Shown here in pieces: positions 1 to 8,988 of a stretch of 64,000 bases of DNA (positions are counted from its first letter, which is position 1; every line of letters starts with the position of its first letter). Source of the DNA: CAILQE01 sp036745415 (GTDB lineage: Bacteria; Patescibacteriota; Saccharimonadia; Saccharimonadales; UBA4665). Position numbers and translations under genes: made by a program. The notes beneath the pieces are model-generated. The model was given only the letters and a program-made list of their open reading frames with translations. It was not told the DNA's origin and made no database searches. The DNA is taken from assembly GCA_036745415.1 (NCBI GenBank), contig DAIOGF010000001.1, positions 62,001 to 126,000 on the forward strand, given 5' to 3'.

Positions 1-257
1 ATTTCTAAAAGATTTAAAAGTTCTTTAAATTCTTCAGCAATTCCATCTACATAAACCTTGGGTGATTTATTTAATTTCTCGGCAGACTGCTGAATCTTAG
101 AGCCGTGCTCATCCATGCCAGTTGAAAATACTAGCTCTTTGCCTTGTAGTTTTGCATATCTAGCAAGAACATCGGCCTGGATAAACTCTAGCGAGTGCCC
201 TAAGTGAGGTGAACCATTTGCATAGGGTATTGATGTAGTAATGTAAAATTTATTCAT
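1..257 (-). CDS. metG: Methionyl-tRNA synthetase, N-terminal part (cut by window edge)
   Basis: Charges tRNA-Met with methionine in the cytoplasm. The reverse-strand translation starts at the ATG at 257 with MNKFYITTSIPYANGSPHLG, which has the class I P(Y/x)xNG.HLGH signature. It continues through IQADVLARYAKLQGK and the FSTGMDEHGSKI segment, both typical of MetG. Only about 85 residues are present; the rest lies beyond position 1. No clear ribosome-binding site precedes the start. Confidence 0.93.
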   Translation of the reverse strand, partial: MNKFYITTSIPYANGSPHLGHSLEFIQADVLARYAKLQGKELVFSTGMDEHGSKIQQSAEKLNKSPKVYVDGIAEEFKELLNLLE

Positions 258-370
258 TTATTGTATGTTTCTTCCAATTATTTCTTAATTATATAAAAAA
301 TACTGTTGAATTAACAGAAAATCAGGAGTAAAATCTATTCTTGTCGTTTAAAAAAATAAGGAGTAAAAAA

Positions 371-550
371 ATGGAACGAAACCCACAAGAACAAATTAAT
401 CCAGCTACTCCTGAAGTAGCTGAGGATCTAGGATCTAAGGCTCTTAAGCTAGCAACAGAACAAGTTATTATTCTAGACACTACAAACTCTAATATTCAAT
501 TACCACTACATTCACAACGCAGATCTGCTGCAAAGACTATAAGACCATAG
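371..550 (+). CDS. Small hypothetical protein (59 aa)
   Basis: Not recognised. The frame is open from 341, but the ATG at 371 follows an AAGGAG at 358-363 with 7-nt spacing, so 371 is the likely start. The product begins MERNPQEQINP and is polar, with no membrane segment and a basic C-terminus (QRRSAAKTIRP). It lies alone between the divergent metG and the reverse-strand gene ending at 574. The good ribosome-binding site is the main argument that it is real. Confidence 0.5.
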   Translation: MERNPQEQINPATPEVAEDLGSKALKLATEQVIILDTTNSNIQLPLHSQRRSAAKTIRP

Positions 551-573
551 TTTTATTGAGTGCTTTTCAAAGC

Positions 574-1128
574 CTAGCTTAATGCTATACCACCGAAAAA
601 TGCAAACCTATCTATGATTTCTTTTTCTTGGTCCATAGAAATTGCGTAATGCTTAAGCACTTCACCTTCATAACCAGAATATGCATCTCTACCATCCCAA
701 AGAGTCATTGTTAGAGTTGCATTACGATCTTGTCTTGCTTGGATTCTTTGAATCGAATAGCTTAATTGCATTGGGTTGTCTTTATGGTAAAAATTGAAAT
801 TACAATATATTTCCCTAAAGAAATCCCTATGACCATCAGTAAACTCAACCGCCTGATTTTTACCATCAACATCTGCAATTCGCCATACATTTTCCCAGTC
901 CCAGTTAAAAGTACCTACTGAACCAGAAACTGGATTTGTTAATAAATTTGGAGATATCTCTAAGTCTTCCTCTTGCCTAGATGCGTGAATTAAAACCGCT
1001 CGGTGAATTCCAGAAATTACCAGTTCATGGTCTATTTCTTTTAGGGTTTCGTTCAAATCATTTCTGGACTCTAAAGGTTTTTTTATATCTACTCCAAACA
1101 TAGATAATCTATTATCTTCAGGTTTCAT
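574..1128 (-). CDS. Hypothetical protein (184 aa from the first ATG)
   Basis: Not recognised; a soluble, mixed alpha/beta composition with the aromatic-rich stretch FNWDWENVWRIADVDGK. The ATG at 1128 has no convincing ribosome-binding site. The same frame stays open upstream to a TAA near 1251 with coding-like composition (about 40 codons reading KIGELLNVRVLSTREIR and onward) but no ATG, GTG or TTG. Either the gene starts at 1128 and the upstream part is chance, or it uses a rare start such as the ATC that follows AAGG, or the 5' end is damaged. It lies directly downstream of the tmRNA gene on the same strand. Confidence 0.6.
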   Translation of the reverse strand: MKPEDNRLSMFGVDIKKPLESRNDLNETLKEIDHELVISGIHRAVLIHASRQEEDLEISPNLLTNPVSGSVGTFNWDWENVWRIADVDGKNQAVEFTDGHRDFFREIYCNFNFYHKDNPMQLSYSIQRIQARQDRNATLTMTLWDGRDAYSGYEGEVLKHYAISMDQEKEIIDRFAFFGGIALS

Positions 1129-1276
1129 GGCCCATATTTTATCTGATAATTCTTTGAATCTAAGAGCTGAAATAGAAGGTTCAACATCCTCAATAGTTCT
1201 TATTTCACGAGTAGATAATACTCTGACATTTAGTAATTCACCGATCTTTTAAACCCTTCTATATTCTTAATAATAA

Positions 1277-1662
1277 TGGTGGAGCTGCCGGTAATCGCAA
1301 CCGGGTCCGTCATTTTATCTAATTAGTCGTCTACGAAGTCTAGTTTGCTTTTTAATTCTTAGAGGAAGTTTTAAAAACAAACGAACTAATCTTCCTCGCA
1401 TGCTTAATTAATCTTAACTACATCAAAAGCATAAATCTATAGGGCATCCAGAAAAATATGAAACACCTACAAAATATCTGAAGTCTAAAGTAGGCATTGC
1501 TATTAGGCTATGCTAAAAGCTGGTCGTGCAAATAGGCTGCTAAAAGCAGTCTTAATTGCACTTAATTTAGAGTTTGCATCTAAATATGTTTTGCCTATAA
1601 CGCTGACAAGCGACTCGCGGATCTAATTGATAAAGTACAACGTCGAGCATAATTTCAGCCCC
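1277..1662 (-). ncRNA. ssrA: Transfer-messenger RNA (tmRNA)
   Basis: Rescues stalled ribosomes by trans-translation. The 5' end GGGGCTG (1662-1656) pairs with CAGCTCC before the encoded ACCA at 1277-1280, closing the tRNA-like acceptor stem. The T arm GGTTGCGATTACC matches tmRNA. The resume codon is GCA at 1577, preceded by TTTAGAT and opening the tag with A-N-S-K-L, as in other tmRNAs (GCA AAC). The tag reads 24 codons, ends in P-A-F-S-I-A, and closes with tandem TAA TAG at 1505-1500. The length of 386 nt is in the normal range for a one-piece tmRNA. Confidence 0.93.
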
Positions 1663-1673
1663 ATCAAGGTGTT

Positions 1674-1682
1674 ATTATAACA
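1674..1682 (-). promoter_or_regulatory. Extended -10 promoter of tmRNA
   Basis: Reads TGTTATAAT on the reverse strand, a perfect TGnTATAAT extended -10. It lies 11 nt upstream of the mature 5' end, so a short leader would be removed by RNase P. No strong -35 is seen, as expected for an extended -10. The surrounding TTTTATGTTATAATAAC is identical to that before the RRM gene (48145-48161). Confidence 0.7.
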
Positions 1683-1702
1683 TAAAATGCTTATTTTTAA
1701 AA

Positions 1703-1909
1703 CTATATAATCTGTCTTGCGAGCTTAATTGCACTTGCTCCTATAATAATTGCGGCGACCGCCAAATTAGGATCCACATCGTTACCATTCGGGAATTTAC
1801 CACCAAAATCCACTAGGGCTAATTTTCCTGCGTAGATAAAAGTACCTGCTACATTCTTGGGGATTTGCTCTAAACCAATTTGCTTTGGTAATGTTTTACT
1901 TATTTCCAT
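1703..1909 (-). CDS. Small hypothetical membrane protein (68 aa)
   Basis: Not recognised. It begins MEISKTLPKQIGLEQIPKN and ends with one hydrophobic stretch (LAVAAIIIGASAIKLA) and a basic tail, so it may sit in the membrane. Its ATG lies within the last codons of ksgA (14-nt overlap), which suggests translational coupling; there is no separate ribosome-binding site. The end lies close upstream of the tmRNA promoter. Confidence 0.55.
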   Translation of the reverse strand: MEISKTLPKQIGLEQIPKNVAGTFIYAGKLALVDFGGKFPNGNDVDPNLAVAAIIIGASAIKLARQII

Positions 1910-2699
1910 TTATTTTATTATTTAAATCTATCCAGTTATCTAGCGAAAGATCTTGTGGTCTAATTAGTAGATTAAGATCTAATTCACCTAGGTAATCTTC
2001 TGCGTCTTCTCTATTCATCTGATATCCATTTTTTAGATTATTAACTAGGGTCTTTCTTTTAGCAGCAAAACCAATACGAATTAATCTAAATAATTCCTTT
2101 TCTTGTTCTTCGGACAACTTATTAGTAGTCTTTGGTATCATCCTAACTATTTGTGAATCTACTTTAGGTGGAGGGGAGAATCTATTGGCTGGAACCAATT
2201 GCATCTTTTCCACTTCCCAGAAATACTGCGCCGTAAGTCCAAGAACTGAGTAATCTCCTTCGCTTGCAGCAAGCCTTTCAGCTATTTCTTTTTGAACTAG
2301 AAGCACCACAAGAGTTGGCTTATTATTTGATTCAGAAAGAACTCTAATTAACTTTGATGTTAGGTAATATGGAATATTCGCTACAATCTTATAGCCTTTT
2401 TCGACTTCATTTAGATTGAATCTTAAAATATCTTGATGGACTAATTTAAAATTTGGAAGTTTAAGATTATTAAGTTCATCAATAAGAGAATCATCTAGTT
2501 CTACTGCAGTAATTTGCTTAACTAGCGGGCTCATCCTAGTTGTAAGATTTCCGGTTCCAGGTCCAATTTCTAGAACATGGTCAGTTTTTTCTAATTTTGC
2601 ATCATTAATAATATCCTCTAAACTAGCAGTGCTGACTAGCCAATGCTGTCCTAGAGATTTTTTAGCAATTCTATCTACCACCATGTGTAATTTATCCAA
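1896..2699 (-). CDS. rsmA: 16S rRNA (adenine1518/1519-N6) dimethyltransferase KsgA
   Basis: Uses S-adenosylmethionine to dimethylate two adenines in the 3' hairpin of 16S rRNA during small-subunit maturation. The start has the family signature KKSLGQHWLV. SAM motif I is EIGPGTGNL (about residue 45), followed by the acidic AVELDDSL. The catalytic motif IV is NIPYYLTSK (about residue 109). The C-terminal helical domain carries FAAKRKTLVNNL. The length of 267 aa is normal. A start at the internal ATG of MVVDRIAKK is equally possible. It overlaps the preceding hydrolase gene by 25 nt. Confidence 0.95.
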   Translation of the reverse strand: MDKLHMVVDRIAKKSLGQHWLVSTASLEDIINDAKLEKTDHVLEIGPGTGNLTTRMSPLVKQITAVELDDSLIDELNNLKLPNFKLVHQDILRFNLNEVEKGYKIVANIPYYLTSKLIRVLSESNNKPTLVVLLVQKEIAERLAASEGDYSVLGLTAQYFWEVEKMQLVPANRFSPPPKVDSQIVRMIPKTTNKLSEEQEKELFRLIRIGFAAKRKTLVNNLKNGYQMNREDAEDYLGELDLNLLIRPQDLSLDNWIDLNNKINGNK

Positions 2700-3928
2700 T
2701 GCACATATGCATTATACCAATTACCATAATGAGCGACCGCATAACTATTACACCACTGCAGCTGTGTGATTGGATTAGTCGCCCAGTCAGATCCAGCAGA
2801 CTGCATCTTATATCCAGGAGTTGCCTGACATAATCCATAACCATTTGGCGTGTATTGATTGTCTGGGAAAGCAGGACAATAATGTTCACCCTGAGCTTTA
2901 GTAGGACACCATCCGGATTCATGCGAGATTATATAGTCAGCATAGCCATAATCACTTGGAGCTATTCCAGCCAAAGCCATATCTCCTTTTATACCACTAA
3001 GACTTGTTCCTACCGCAACAATTTCTGTAACTGGTTGAATTGTTGTAACTGAGTTTAATACGTCCTGAGAAACTACAACTCCGTTATTTAATACTTCTTT
3101 GTAGGTAACTACTTTTTGTCCAGGGGAACCACCCTGTCTAATAGCAGTTGTACCGTAGGCAAGGGAATTGTCATAAATTTCTTGAACTGGAGTAGCTATA
3201 GTCTCTTTTACTGTGACAGTCTTAGATCCAAAAAGAACTAATGAGATGGTCATGCCATTAGTGATTGGAGTGCTTTGATCTGGAGTAACTTTATCATTTG
3301 CTCCAAGTTTAATATTTTGCTCATTTAGATAACCGCCCACTGTTTTAGCGGTAGTTCTAACCTGGAATGTATTTCCATACATATTTAAGTTAAAAGGTAT
3401 CGCCCTAACTATTTGAATATCTGCGCCAATAGTACCGCTTTCTAATATATTCTGAGGCGGAGTTGAGCTAGCTATATCTTCGGCAAATAGCTGTATTCCT
3501 GTTTGAGCAGCCATAGCCCTCGGAGTAGCTGCGGCCGTATTGATGTAATACACATTTCCTGAGTCGGTAATTTTAACAGGTTTACCTCTATATATATTAA
3601 TTCTGAATTCGTCCTGATTTATAACAGTATCTTTAGATGGTTCAACCACATCGCCATTAGATAGAGTAATGTTAAGATTTTTAAGTAAATCCCCTACCGT
3701 TTTTAGATTGGTAGGAACTACTTGCTTATATCCATCATGAGTAACAATTACAATCTTTGAATTAGGAATACTTTTTAGATGTAGTTTATTTCCAGCAAAA
3801 TGGTAAATACTTAATACTACTGAGACTATTAAAATAAATGTACCTAAGGGAATAAAAACCAAAGGATGCTTAAAGGCATTTATGATGTCTTCTTTAAGTT
3901 TAGATATTTTTTTATTGAAATTATTCAT
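2675..3928 (-). CDS. Rpf-like secreted cell-wall hydrolase: DUF348 repeats, G5 domain, lysozyme-like domain
   Basis: Probably cleaves peptidoglycan glycan strands outside the membrane, like resuscitation-promoting factors and YabE. A single N-terminal membrane anchor (about residues 20-45) is followed by three DUF348-type segments (VTHDGYKQVVPTNLKTVGDL; FRINIYRGKPVKITDSG; IVRAIPFNLNMYGNTFQVRT). Then come a G5-type segment (TVKETIATPVQEIYDNSLAY) and a C-terminal lysozyme-like fold. The likely catalytic Glu is in ISHESGW, followed by the YGLCQATPG substrate-loop signature. Four cysteines in the C-terminal domain could form disulfides. It is 417 aa and upstream of ksgA in the same unit. Confidence 0.85.
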   Translation of the reverse strand: MNNFNKKISKLKEDIINAFKHPLVFIPLGTFILIVSVVLSIYHFAGNKLHLKSIPNSKIVIVTHDGYKQVVPTNLKTVGDLLKNLNITLSNGDVVEPSKDTVINQDEFRINIYRGKPVKITDSGNVYYINTAAATPRAMAAQTGIQLFAEDIASSTPPQNILESGTIGADIQIVRAIPFNLNMYGNTFQVRTTAKTVGGYLNEQNIKLGANDKVTPDQSTPITNGMTISLVLFGSKTVTVKETIATPVQEIYDNSLAYGTTAIRQGGSPGQKVVTYKEVLNNGVVVSQDVLNSVTTIQPVTEIVAVGTSLSGIKGDMALAGIAPSDYGYADYIISHESGWCPTKAQGEHYCPAFPDNQYTPNGYGLCQATPGYKMQSAGSDWATNPITQLQWCNSYAVAHYGNWYNAYVHWINYTWW

Positions 3929-4000
3929 TACTAAGAATTATTGTTGGATGGAAATTAATTAACAGGTATCTAACAATTATTAATTATAACAGATAGTCGC

Positions 4001-6127
4001 TTAGAGTTTTTCTAGCTTAGCATAGGTAAGATTCAACTTTTTCATTCCTTGATTCTTAAAGTAGACAGCTACATTGTCCCCTTCGATTTCCATGATAGTT
4101 CCATCACCAAACATTTGGTGCCTAACAACATCACCAATAAATAGGTCAGGGACGTAACTGGGCTCATCAGAAGTATTCTCAAATGAAACAGTTAGTGGAG
4201 TATAAGTATTCTCAGTCTTAAATTCTCCGTCAATCTCACTTAAGAATCTTGATGGAATATTGTGCGACACAGATCCATATATCATTCTAGTATTAGCATT
4301 AGTTAAGAACAGTTCACGCTTTGCTCTAGTCATTCCAACATAACAAAGTCTGCGTTCTTCTTCCATTTCGCTTGCTTCGTATAGAGCTCTACTGTGTGGG
4401 AATAAGCCCTCTTCCATTCCGATCATGAATACTACATCAAACTCTAGACCCTTAGCAGCATGGAGCGTCATGAGGGTTACAGTATTGTTATCGAAATTGG
4501 CATTGTCTACGTCAGAAATTAAAGCTACCTCTTCTAGGAATACTCCGAGTCCAAGCTCTTGGTATTCTAAAGCTACAGAAATTAATTCTTTCACGTTCTC
4601 TACTCTAGCTTCACCCTGCAAAGTGCCATCATCTAAGTATTTAAGATATTCGATTCTTCGAATAAGCGAGTCGATTAGCCCTGAGAGTGAGCTAGTTTCA
4701 ACAATTCTTCTTAGACTATTTAGACTGTCAGCAAGATCAACAACTTGGCTCTTAGCTTTTGGAGTCAGGCCAGGGCAGAGGTCTGCTGAATTTAGTGCCT
4801 TCTCGATTGAGCCTAGCGAATTGGCATAAGATAAAACTGCAGCCACACTCTTAGGTCCGATTCCCCTTGCAGGAATATTGATTATTCGCTCTAAACTAAC
4901 TCTATCTTCTGGCTGATAAATTAATCTTAAGTAAGCAATAATGTCTTTAATTTCTTTACGGTCATAGAATCTAACTCCACCTACTATGTGGTAAGGAATA
5001 TTGTATCTAATGAATGCCTCTTCTATTGATCTGGACTGAGCGTTTGTTCTATATAGCACGGCAAAATCTTTATACTTATATATACCCTCATCAATTCTAG
5101 TTGTCATGTGTCTAATAATGCTCTCGGCTTCAGATCGTTCATTACTTAACGTCAGAATCTGAACTGGCATCCCGTAGCCCATTTCAGTCCAAAGCTGCTT
5201 ATCGCTTCTAGCTGTGTTCTTAGAAATTATCATATGAGCGGCATCTAGAATGTTTTTTGTTGACCTATAATTTTGTTCCAATTTAATTACGGTTGTATTT
5301 GGATAATCTTTTTCAAAATTCAATATATTTCTAAAGTCAGCACCACGCCATGAATAAATTGACTGCCAGTCATCTCCAACCACTGCAATATTATTATTCT
5401 TATTTGTTAAATACTTTACCAATTTATACTGGGCACTGTTCGTATCCTGATACTCGTCAATCATGATGTACTTAAATTTGTCTTGCCATTTTTTTCTAAC
5501 TTCCTTATTTGAACTAAATAGTTCTACAGCCTTATTTATAAGGTCATCAAAATCTAGCGCAGATGCTTCTCTTAGACTTTTTTGGTAAATAGGGTAGGTG
5601 GATGCTGCGACTTTTTGAACAGGACTTATGGCCCTGCTCATATATTCATCTGGGGAGAGCATTTCATTTTTTGCAGATGAAATTAAACTTAATATTGTTC
5701 GAGGAGCAAAAGCTTTGTCTTCAATTCCCTGTTCCTTCAACGCTCTTTTTACAACTGCCATTTGATCCTGATCATCAAAAATAACGAAGGTATTTGGAAT
5801 AGAAATATATTCTCCGTCGAGCCTTAGAAGCTTCACACATATTCCATGGAATGTACCCATGAATGGCATAAAACTAAAGCTACCTGCATTACCACCAATT
5901 AGCTTAGCTACTCTTTCACGCATCTCTTTGGCTGCCTTATTAGTAAAAGTTACGGCCAATATTTCATCGGACTGCGCAAGATTATTTGAAATTAAATAAG
6001 CTATACGATGTGTTAATGTTTTTGTTTTACCGCTTCCGGCTCCTGCTTGTATTAGAAGTGGACCCTCAGTAGTTTCAACTGCCCTTCTCTGTTCTTTATT
6101 TAAACCCTCTAGCAAGTTATTAATCAT
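4001..6127 (-). CDS. pcrA: UvrD/PcrA-type superfamily 1 DNA helicase
   Basis: ATP-dependent 3'-5' helicase for DNA repair and removal of bound proteins. Q motif LNKEQRRAVE; Walker A GAGSGKT (about residue 30); Walker B with MIDEYQDTN; motif III VGDDWQSIYSWRGAD; motif IV QNYRST; motif V/VI VTLMTLHAAKGLEFDVV and RLCYVGMTRAKREL. The C-terminus has a PcrA/UvrD-like tail (GDVVRHQMFGDGTIMEIEG) that binds RNA polymerase in PcrA. The usual DDDQ of motif III reads DDWQ. The 708-aa length is typical. The start is preceded by a -10 box, not a ribosome-binding site. Confidence 0.95.
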   Translation of the reverse strand: MINNLLEGLNKEQRRAVETTEGPLLIQAGAGSGKTKTLTHRIAYLISNNLAQSDEILAVTFTNKAAKEMRERVAKLIGGNAGSFSFMPFMGTFHGICVKLLRLDGEYISIPNTFVIFDDQDQMAVVKRALKEQGIEDKAFAPRTILSLISSAKNEMLSPDEYMSRAISPVQKVAASTYPIYQKSLREASALDFDDLINKAVELFSSNKEVRKKWQDKFKYIMIDEYQDTNSAQYKLVKYLTNKNNNIAVVGDDWQSIYSWRGADFRNILNFEKDYPNTTVIKLEQNYRSTKNILDAAHMIISKNTARSDKQLWTEMGYGMPVQILTLSNERSEAESIIRHMTTRIDEGIYKYKDFAVLYRTNAQSRSIEEAFIRYNIPYHIVGGVRFYDRKEIKDIIAYLRLIYQPEDRVSLERIINIPARGIGPKSVAAVLSYANSLGSIEKALNSADLCPGLTPKAKSQVVDLADSLNSLRRIVETSSLSGLIDSLIRRIEYLKYLDDGTLQGEARVENVKELISVALEYQELGLGVFLEEVALISDVDNANFDNNTVTLMTLHAAKGLEFDVVFMIGMEEGLFPHSRALYEASEMEEERRLCYVGMTRAKRELFLTNANTRMIYGSVSHNIPSRFLSEIDGEFKTENTYTPLTVSFENTSDEPSYVPDLFIGDVVRHQMFGDGTIMEIEGDNVAVYFKNQGMKKLNLTYAKLEKL

Positions 6128-6133
6128 CTAAAT

Positions 6134-6139
6134 ATATTA
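6134..6139 (-). promoter_or_regulatory. -10 box giving a leaderless pcrA transcript
   Basis: TAATAT on the reverse strand ends 6 nt before the ATG at 6127, placing the expected transcription start on the start codon. No purine-rich ribosome-binding site lies upstream, and the -35 is weak. Confidence 0.4.
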
Positions 6140-6292
6140 CCAAATGTTCGTAATTTAATTAAAAAATCATTAAGGAAATTAACAGATAAAATGATGTGTT
6201 TTTTAATCGAAATTTAATGTTTTTGGAATTTAGATTTCTATTTCAGAGCCAATTAATGGTTATATGCAAGATATTAAAGGAGTTAATATTTT

Positions 6293-6586
6293 ATGGAACA
6301 CATCCAAACCATAATTTATCTAGCAGATGCCCAAGCAAGCATTGGACAAATAGATAATTTTATTAAGAGCATAATACAGGCCCTAGCCGGAATAGCCGGA
6401 CTAGTAGCAACCGGATATTTCGTAGTTGGCGGTTTTAGCTATATTACTAGTAGTGGAAATCCGCAGAAATTAGAGAAAGCAAAACGTACGATTACATTTT
6501 CTGGAATTGGCTTAGCAATTACCATCGGAGCATTTGTAATTAGCGATATTGTAAGCTCATTAGCAACTAAGGCATTTGGATCATAG
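6293..6586 (+). CDS. VirB2/TrbC-like pilin of a type IV secretion apparatus
   Basis: Small 97-aa protein with two membrane segments (about residues 28-48 and 62-85), as in VirB2-family pilins. The loop between them carries GGFSYITSSGNPQKLEKAK, which recurs almost unchanged at the start of the next gene. An AAAGGAG lies 9 nt before the ATG. It is the first gene of a tight forward operon running through VirB4 and a CHAP hydrolase, which supports a role as the structural subunit of a secretion channel or pilus. Confidence 0.75.
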   Translation: MEHIQTIIYLADAQASIGQIDNFIKSIIQALAGIAGLVATGYFVVGGFSYITSSGNPQKLEKAKRTITFSGIGLAITIGAFVISDIVSSLATKAFGS

Positions 6587-6588
6587 CA

Positions 6589-7926
6589 ATGTTTTACTTT
6601 GGGTTAATAAATAAAGATGTTGCTACAGCATTAAGTCCATATCTTCATGCGCTTTATTTACTAGCAGCTACTATATCTACCCTCTCAATATTAGTTGGCG
6701 GATATCTATATATAACAAGTAGTGGAAATATTAATAAGTTAGAAAAAGCTAAAAAAGTTATTAGAAATAGTTTAATAGGATTAGTCGTAGTTCTATCGGC
6801 TTCATTCCTAACAAATTTTTTAGATCAGAAATCTAATCAGTCTTTAAATTTACCAAATGGTGTTCCAAAACTTGAAGTTTTGTCTCCAAAGAAGAGTGAT
6901 TCAGGACTCGTTGATCTAATCATTAAAGCTATAACGGGTGTGTTTTCAAATGTAATTACTTCAATGACTGAGCCCATCGTGAATGGTTTTAACTATTTCT
7001 TAAGAGGCACTCCACTGCCCTCTAAAAATTCTCAGGTATTTAATTTGTGGCTAAGCGTACTTGCAATAGCTAATGGTCTATTCATATTGGTCTTAATTAT
7101 GATGGGAATGCATCTTATGAGCTTCTCTATTCTAGGCCTGAATGAATTATCTCTAAGTAAATTAATAGGAAGCTCAATATTTGGATTTATTTTAATGAAT
7201 TCATCCATATTCATAATAGATGCCATTATCATTCTATCTAATAGCCTTATAAGAATAATTGAAAACTCGTCAGCATTTTACGTGTTTAATTCGATCAAAG
7301 CAATAATTAATGACCCTAGTATCTTCTCATTGGCGGGTTCGATTATCTTAATAATATTTCTTGTCATAGCTGTAATATTAATGGTCTTTTATCTAATGAG
7401 AATTATAGGGATATATTTAGGAGCGATACTTTCTCCGCTAATTATTCTACTTTGCTTAGTTCCTGCTTTTAAAGATCTAATGTATGGACTTATGAAGAAA
7501 TATTTCTTGAATATAAATATTATTTTCATTCATATCATAATTTTAGAACTTGCCGGTTCTCTGATTAACAACATAGATTCGAATGGTGGTGGACTTATGA
7601 AAGTATTCTTAGCTTTAGCCTCTTTAATAACTCTAATTAAATCTCCCGCTGTTGCTTCGCAATTATCTAATGTAGCTACAGCTCCTAGAATGGCAAGACA
7701 GTTTGCTGAAAAAATGATAATTACTACTAGCATGCTTGGTGGGGCAACTGCAACTGCCGGCGCGACAGTAGGCGCATTTAAGCAGAGTGTATTTACGCCA
7801 AAATATGAATCAGGGGGCTATATGAGCGGTGAAGATTACGCCATAAAAGAGAATGTTCATAAAACCGCGGAGAAAATTAGAAATGGAGAAGCAAACATTA
7901 ATGATCTAAAAGGACTTAAAAAATGA
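6589..7926 (+). CDS. Pilin-like domain fused to VirB6/TrbL-like polytopic membrane protein
   Basis: 445 aa. Residues 1-80 repeat the preceding pilin (two membrane segments around GGYLYITSSGNINKLEKAKK). Residues 110-390 hold about six more hydrophobic segments in the VirB6/TrbL pattern, including a long hydrophobic run around residue 245-300. The tail is soluble and ends KIRNGEANINDLKGLKK. It starts 2 nt after the pilin stop and overlaps the next gene by ATGA. A role as the inner-membrane channel component is inferred from position and topology. Confidence 0.72.
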   Translation: MFYFGLINKDVATALSPYLHALYLLAATISTLSILVGGYLYITSSGNINKLEKAKKVIRNSLIGLVVVLSASFLTNFLDQKSNQSLNLPNGVPKLEVLSPKKSDSGLVDLIIKAITGVFSNVITSMTEPIVNGFNYFLRGTPLPSKNSQVFNLWLSVLAIANGLFILVLIMMGMHLMSFSILGLNELSLSKLIGSSIFGFILMNSSIFIIDAIIILSNSLIRIIENSSAFYVFNSIKAIINDPSIFSLAGSIILIIFLVIAVILMVFYLMRIIGIYLGAILSPLIILLCLVPAFKDLMYGLMKKYFLNINIIFIHIIILELAGSLINNIDSNGGGLMKVFLALASLITLIKSPAVASQLSNVATAPRMARQFAEKMIITTSMLGGATATAGATVGAFKQSVFTPKYESGGYMSGEDYAIKENVHKTAEKIRNGEANINDLKGLKK

Positions 7927-8384
7927 GAATAAGTATTGTTCCCGCAGAAATGACAAGTGTAAAAGATAAAATAATCGGCAATCTCGAGCTCAAACAAATA
8001 TTACTCCTTGCCACACCTCTCATCTTTGCAATATTTACATACATAGCCATTCCGCCATTCAATAAAACTAATAGCCCTAAGATAATCTTGTTTATTGTTT
8101 TTAGCTTTATAAGCTCTATTTTGTCCATCAATATATCTGGAGAATTAGTTCTTGAAATTATTATTAATGGTTTTAAGTATTTAATAAGACCAAAAATTCA
8201 CTTAAGCACAATAAAAAATCTAGAAGATGAAATATTGGAAGATTTAAAAAACAATGAAATATCTATGGAAAATTCTAGACCACCGGAAATTAAAGATCGA
8301 ATTAAATTAGATTTACCAAAAGGTAACGTAGCTTTCTATTTTAATAGAAAAGGAGCACTGAATGTTAGATTCTATAAACAATAG
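7923..8384 (+). CDS. PrgI family T4SS membrane protein
   Basis: 153 aa. It opens VPAEMTSVKDKIIGNLELKQ, followed by two close membrane segments (about residues 28-45 and 53-75) and then YLIRPKIHLS, the layout of PrgI proteins found beside VirB4 in Gram-positive and CPR secretion loci. The C-terminus has RIKLDLPKGNVAFYFNRKGA. An AAAGGA precedes the start, and the start overlaps the stop of the VirB6-like gene (ATGA). PrgI is thought to work with VirB4 at the membrane, roughly as VirB3 does. Confidence 0.8.
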   Translation: MRISIVPAEMTSVKDKIIGNLELKQILLLATPLIFAIFTYIAIPPFNKTNSPKIILFIVFSFISSILSINISGELVLEIIINGFKYLIRPKIHLSTIKNLEDEILEDLKNNEISMENSRPPEIKDRIKLDLPKGNVAFYFNRKGALNVRFYKQ

Positions 8385-8988
8385 GAAATCGTCTTCTTCA
8401 AAACAAATAGAAATAAAAAAGATAGAAGACGGAATAGTTCAAATCGGTAAAGATAAATATGTATCAATAATTAGAACTGGATCAATTAATTTCGAATTAA
8501 AAAATGAGAAAGAACAGGATTCAGTAATAGATTCTTATGAAAATCTACTTAACGGGCTCAATTTCCCTGTACAAATATTAATTCGAACTAGGGAGCTAGA
8601 AATTAAAGAGTACCTTCAAAGCATTAATGAATTAAAGCAATACGAGAATGAAACAATCTACAAAAATCTTATAGAAAAATACTCATCATTCATTAGAAAT
8701 TTAGTTAAGGATAAAAAAATTATATCTAGACATTTCTATATAGTATTTGGCATTGATTCAAAAGATAGAAATATGTCTAGCATAAAGCAACAATTAGATA
8801 TTAAGTTGGATTACTTAAAAAGAAATCTAAATAACGTAGGTATAGAAATAAAGAAACTAGATAGTTTAGAGCTTATAGATCTATTTCATAGCTTCTATTC
8901 CCCACATTCGAATAAATATCAGCCGATAAGCCATGAATCACTACTGGCGCTTAATAATGAATATATAAGGAGAGGAAATGAAATATAA
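8362..8988 (+). CDS. VirB4/TraC N-terminal-domain protein (separately encoded)
   Basis: 208 aa, no membrane segment. The pattern IVQIGKDKYVSIIRTGSINFE, a central helical region and a final LDLFHSFYSPHSN-like stretch match the N-terminal region of VirB4/TraC ATPases, where it contacts the membrane partners. Here it is a gene of its own, overlapping both the PrgI gene (23 nt) and the ATPase gene (11 nt). AAAAGGAG lies just before the ATG. The split is common in CPR loci as far as I know, so this is probably not a frameshift. Confidence 0.72.
   Translation: MLDSINNRKSSSSKQIEIKKIEDGIVQIGKDKYVSIIRTGSINFELKNEKEQDSVIDSYENLLNGLNFPVQILIRTRELEIKEYLQSINELKQYENETIYKNLIEKYSSFIRNLVKDKKIISRHFYIVFGIDSKDRNMSSIKQQLDIKLDYLKRNLNNVGIEIKKLDSLELIDLFHSFYSPHSNKYQPISHESLLALNNEYIRRGNEI

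Noticed and set aside
341..370. Upstream extension of the 59-aa gene
   Set aside because: The AAGGAG lies inside this stretch and points to the ATG at 371.
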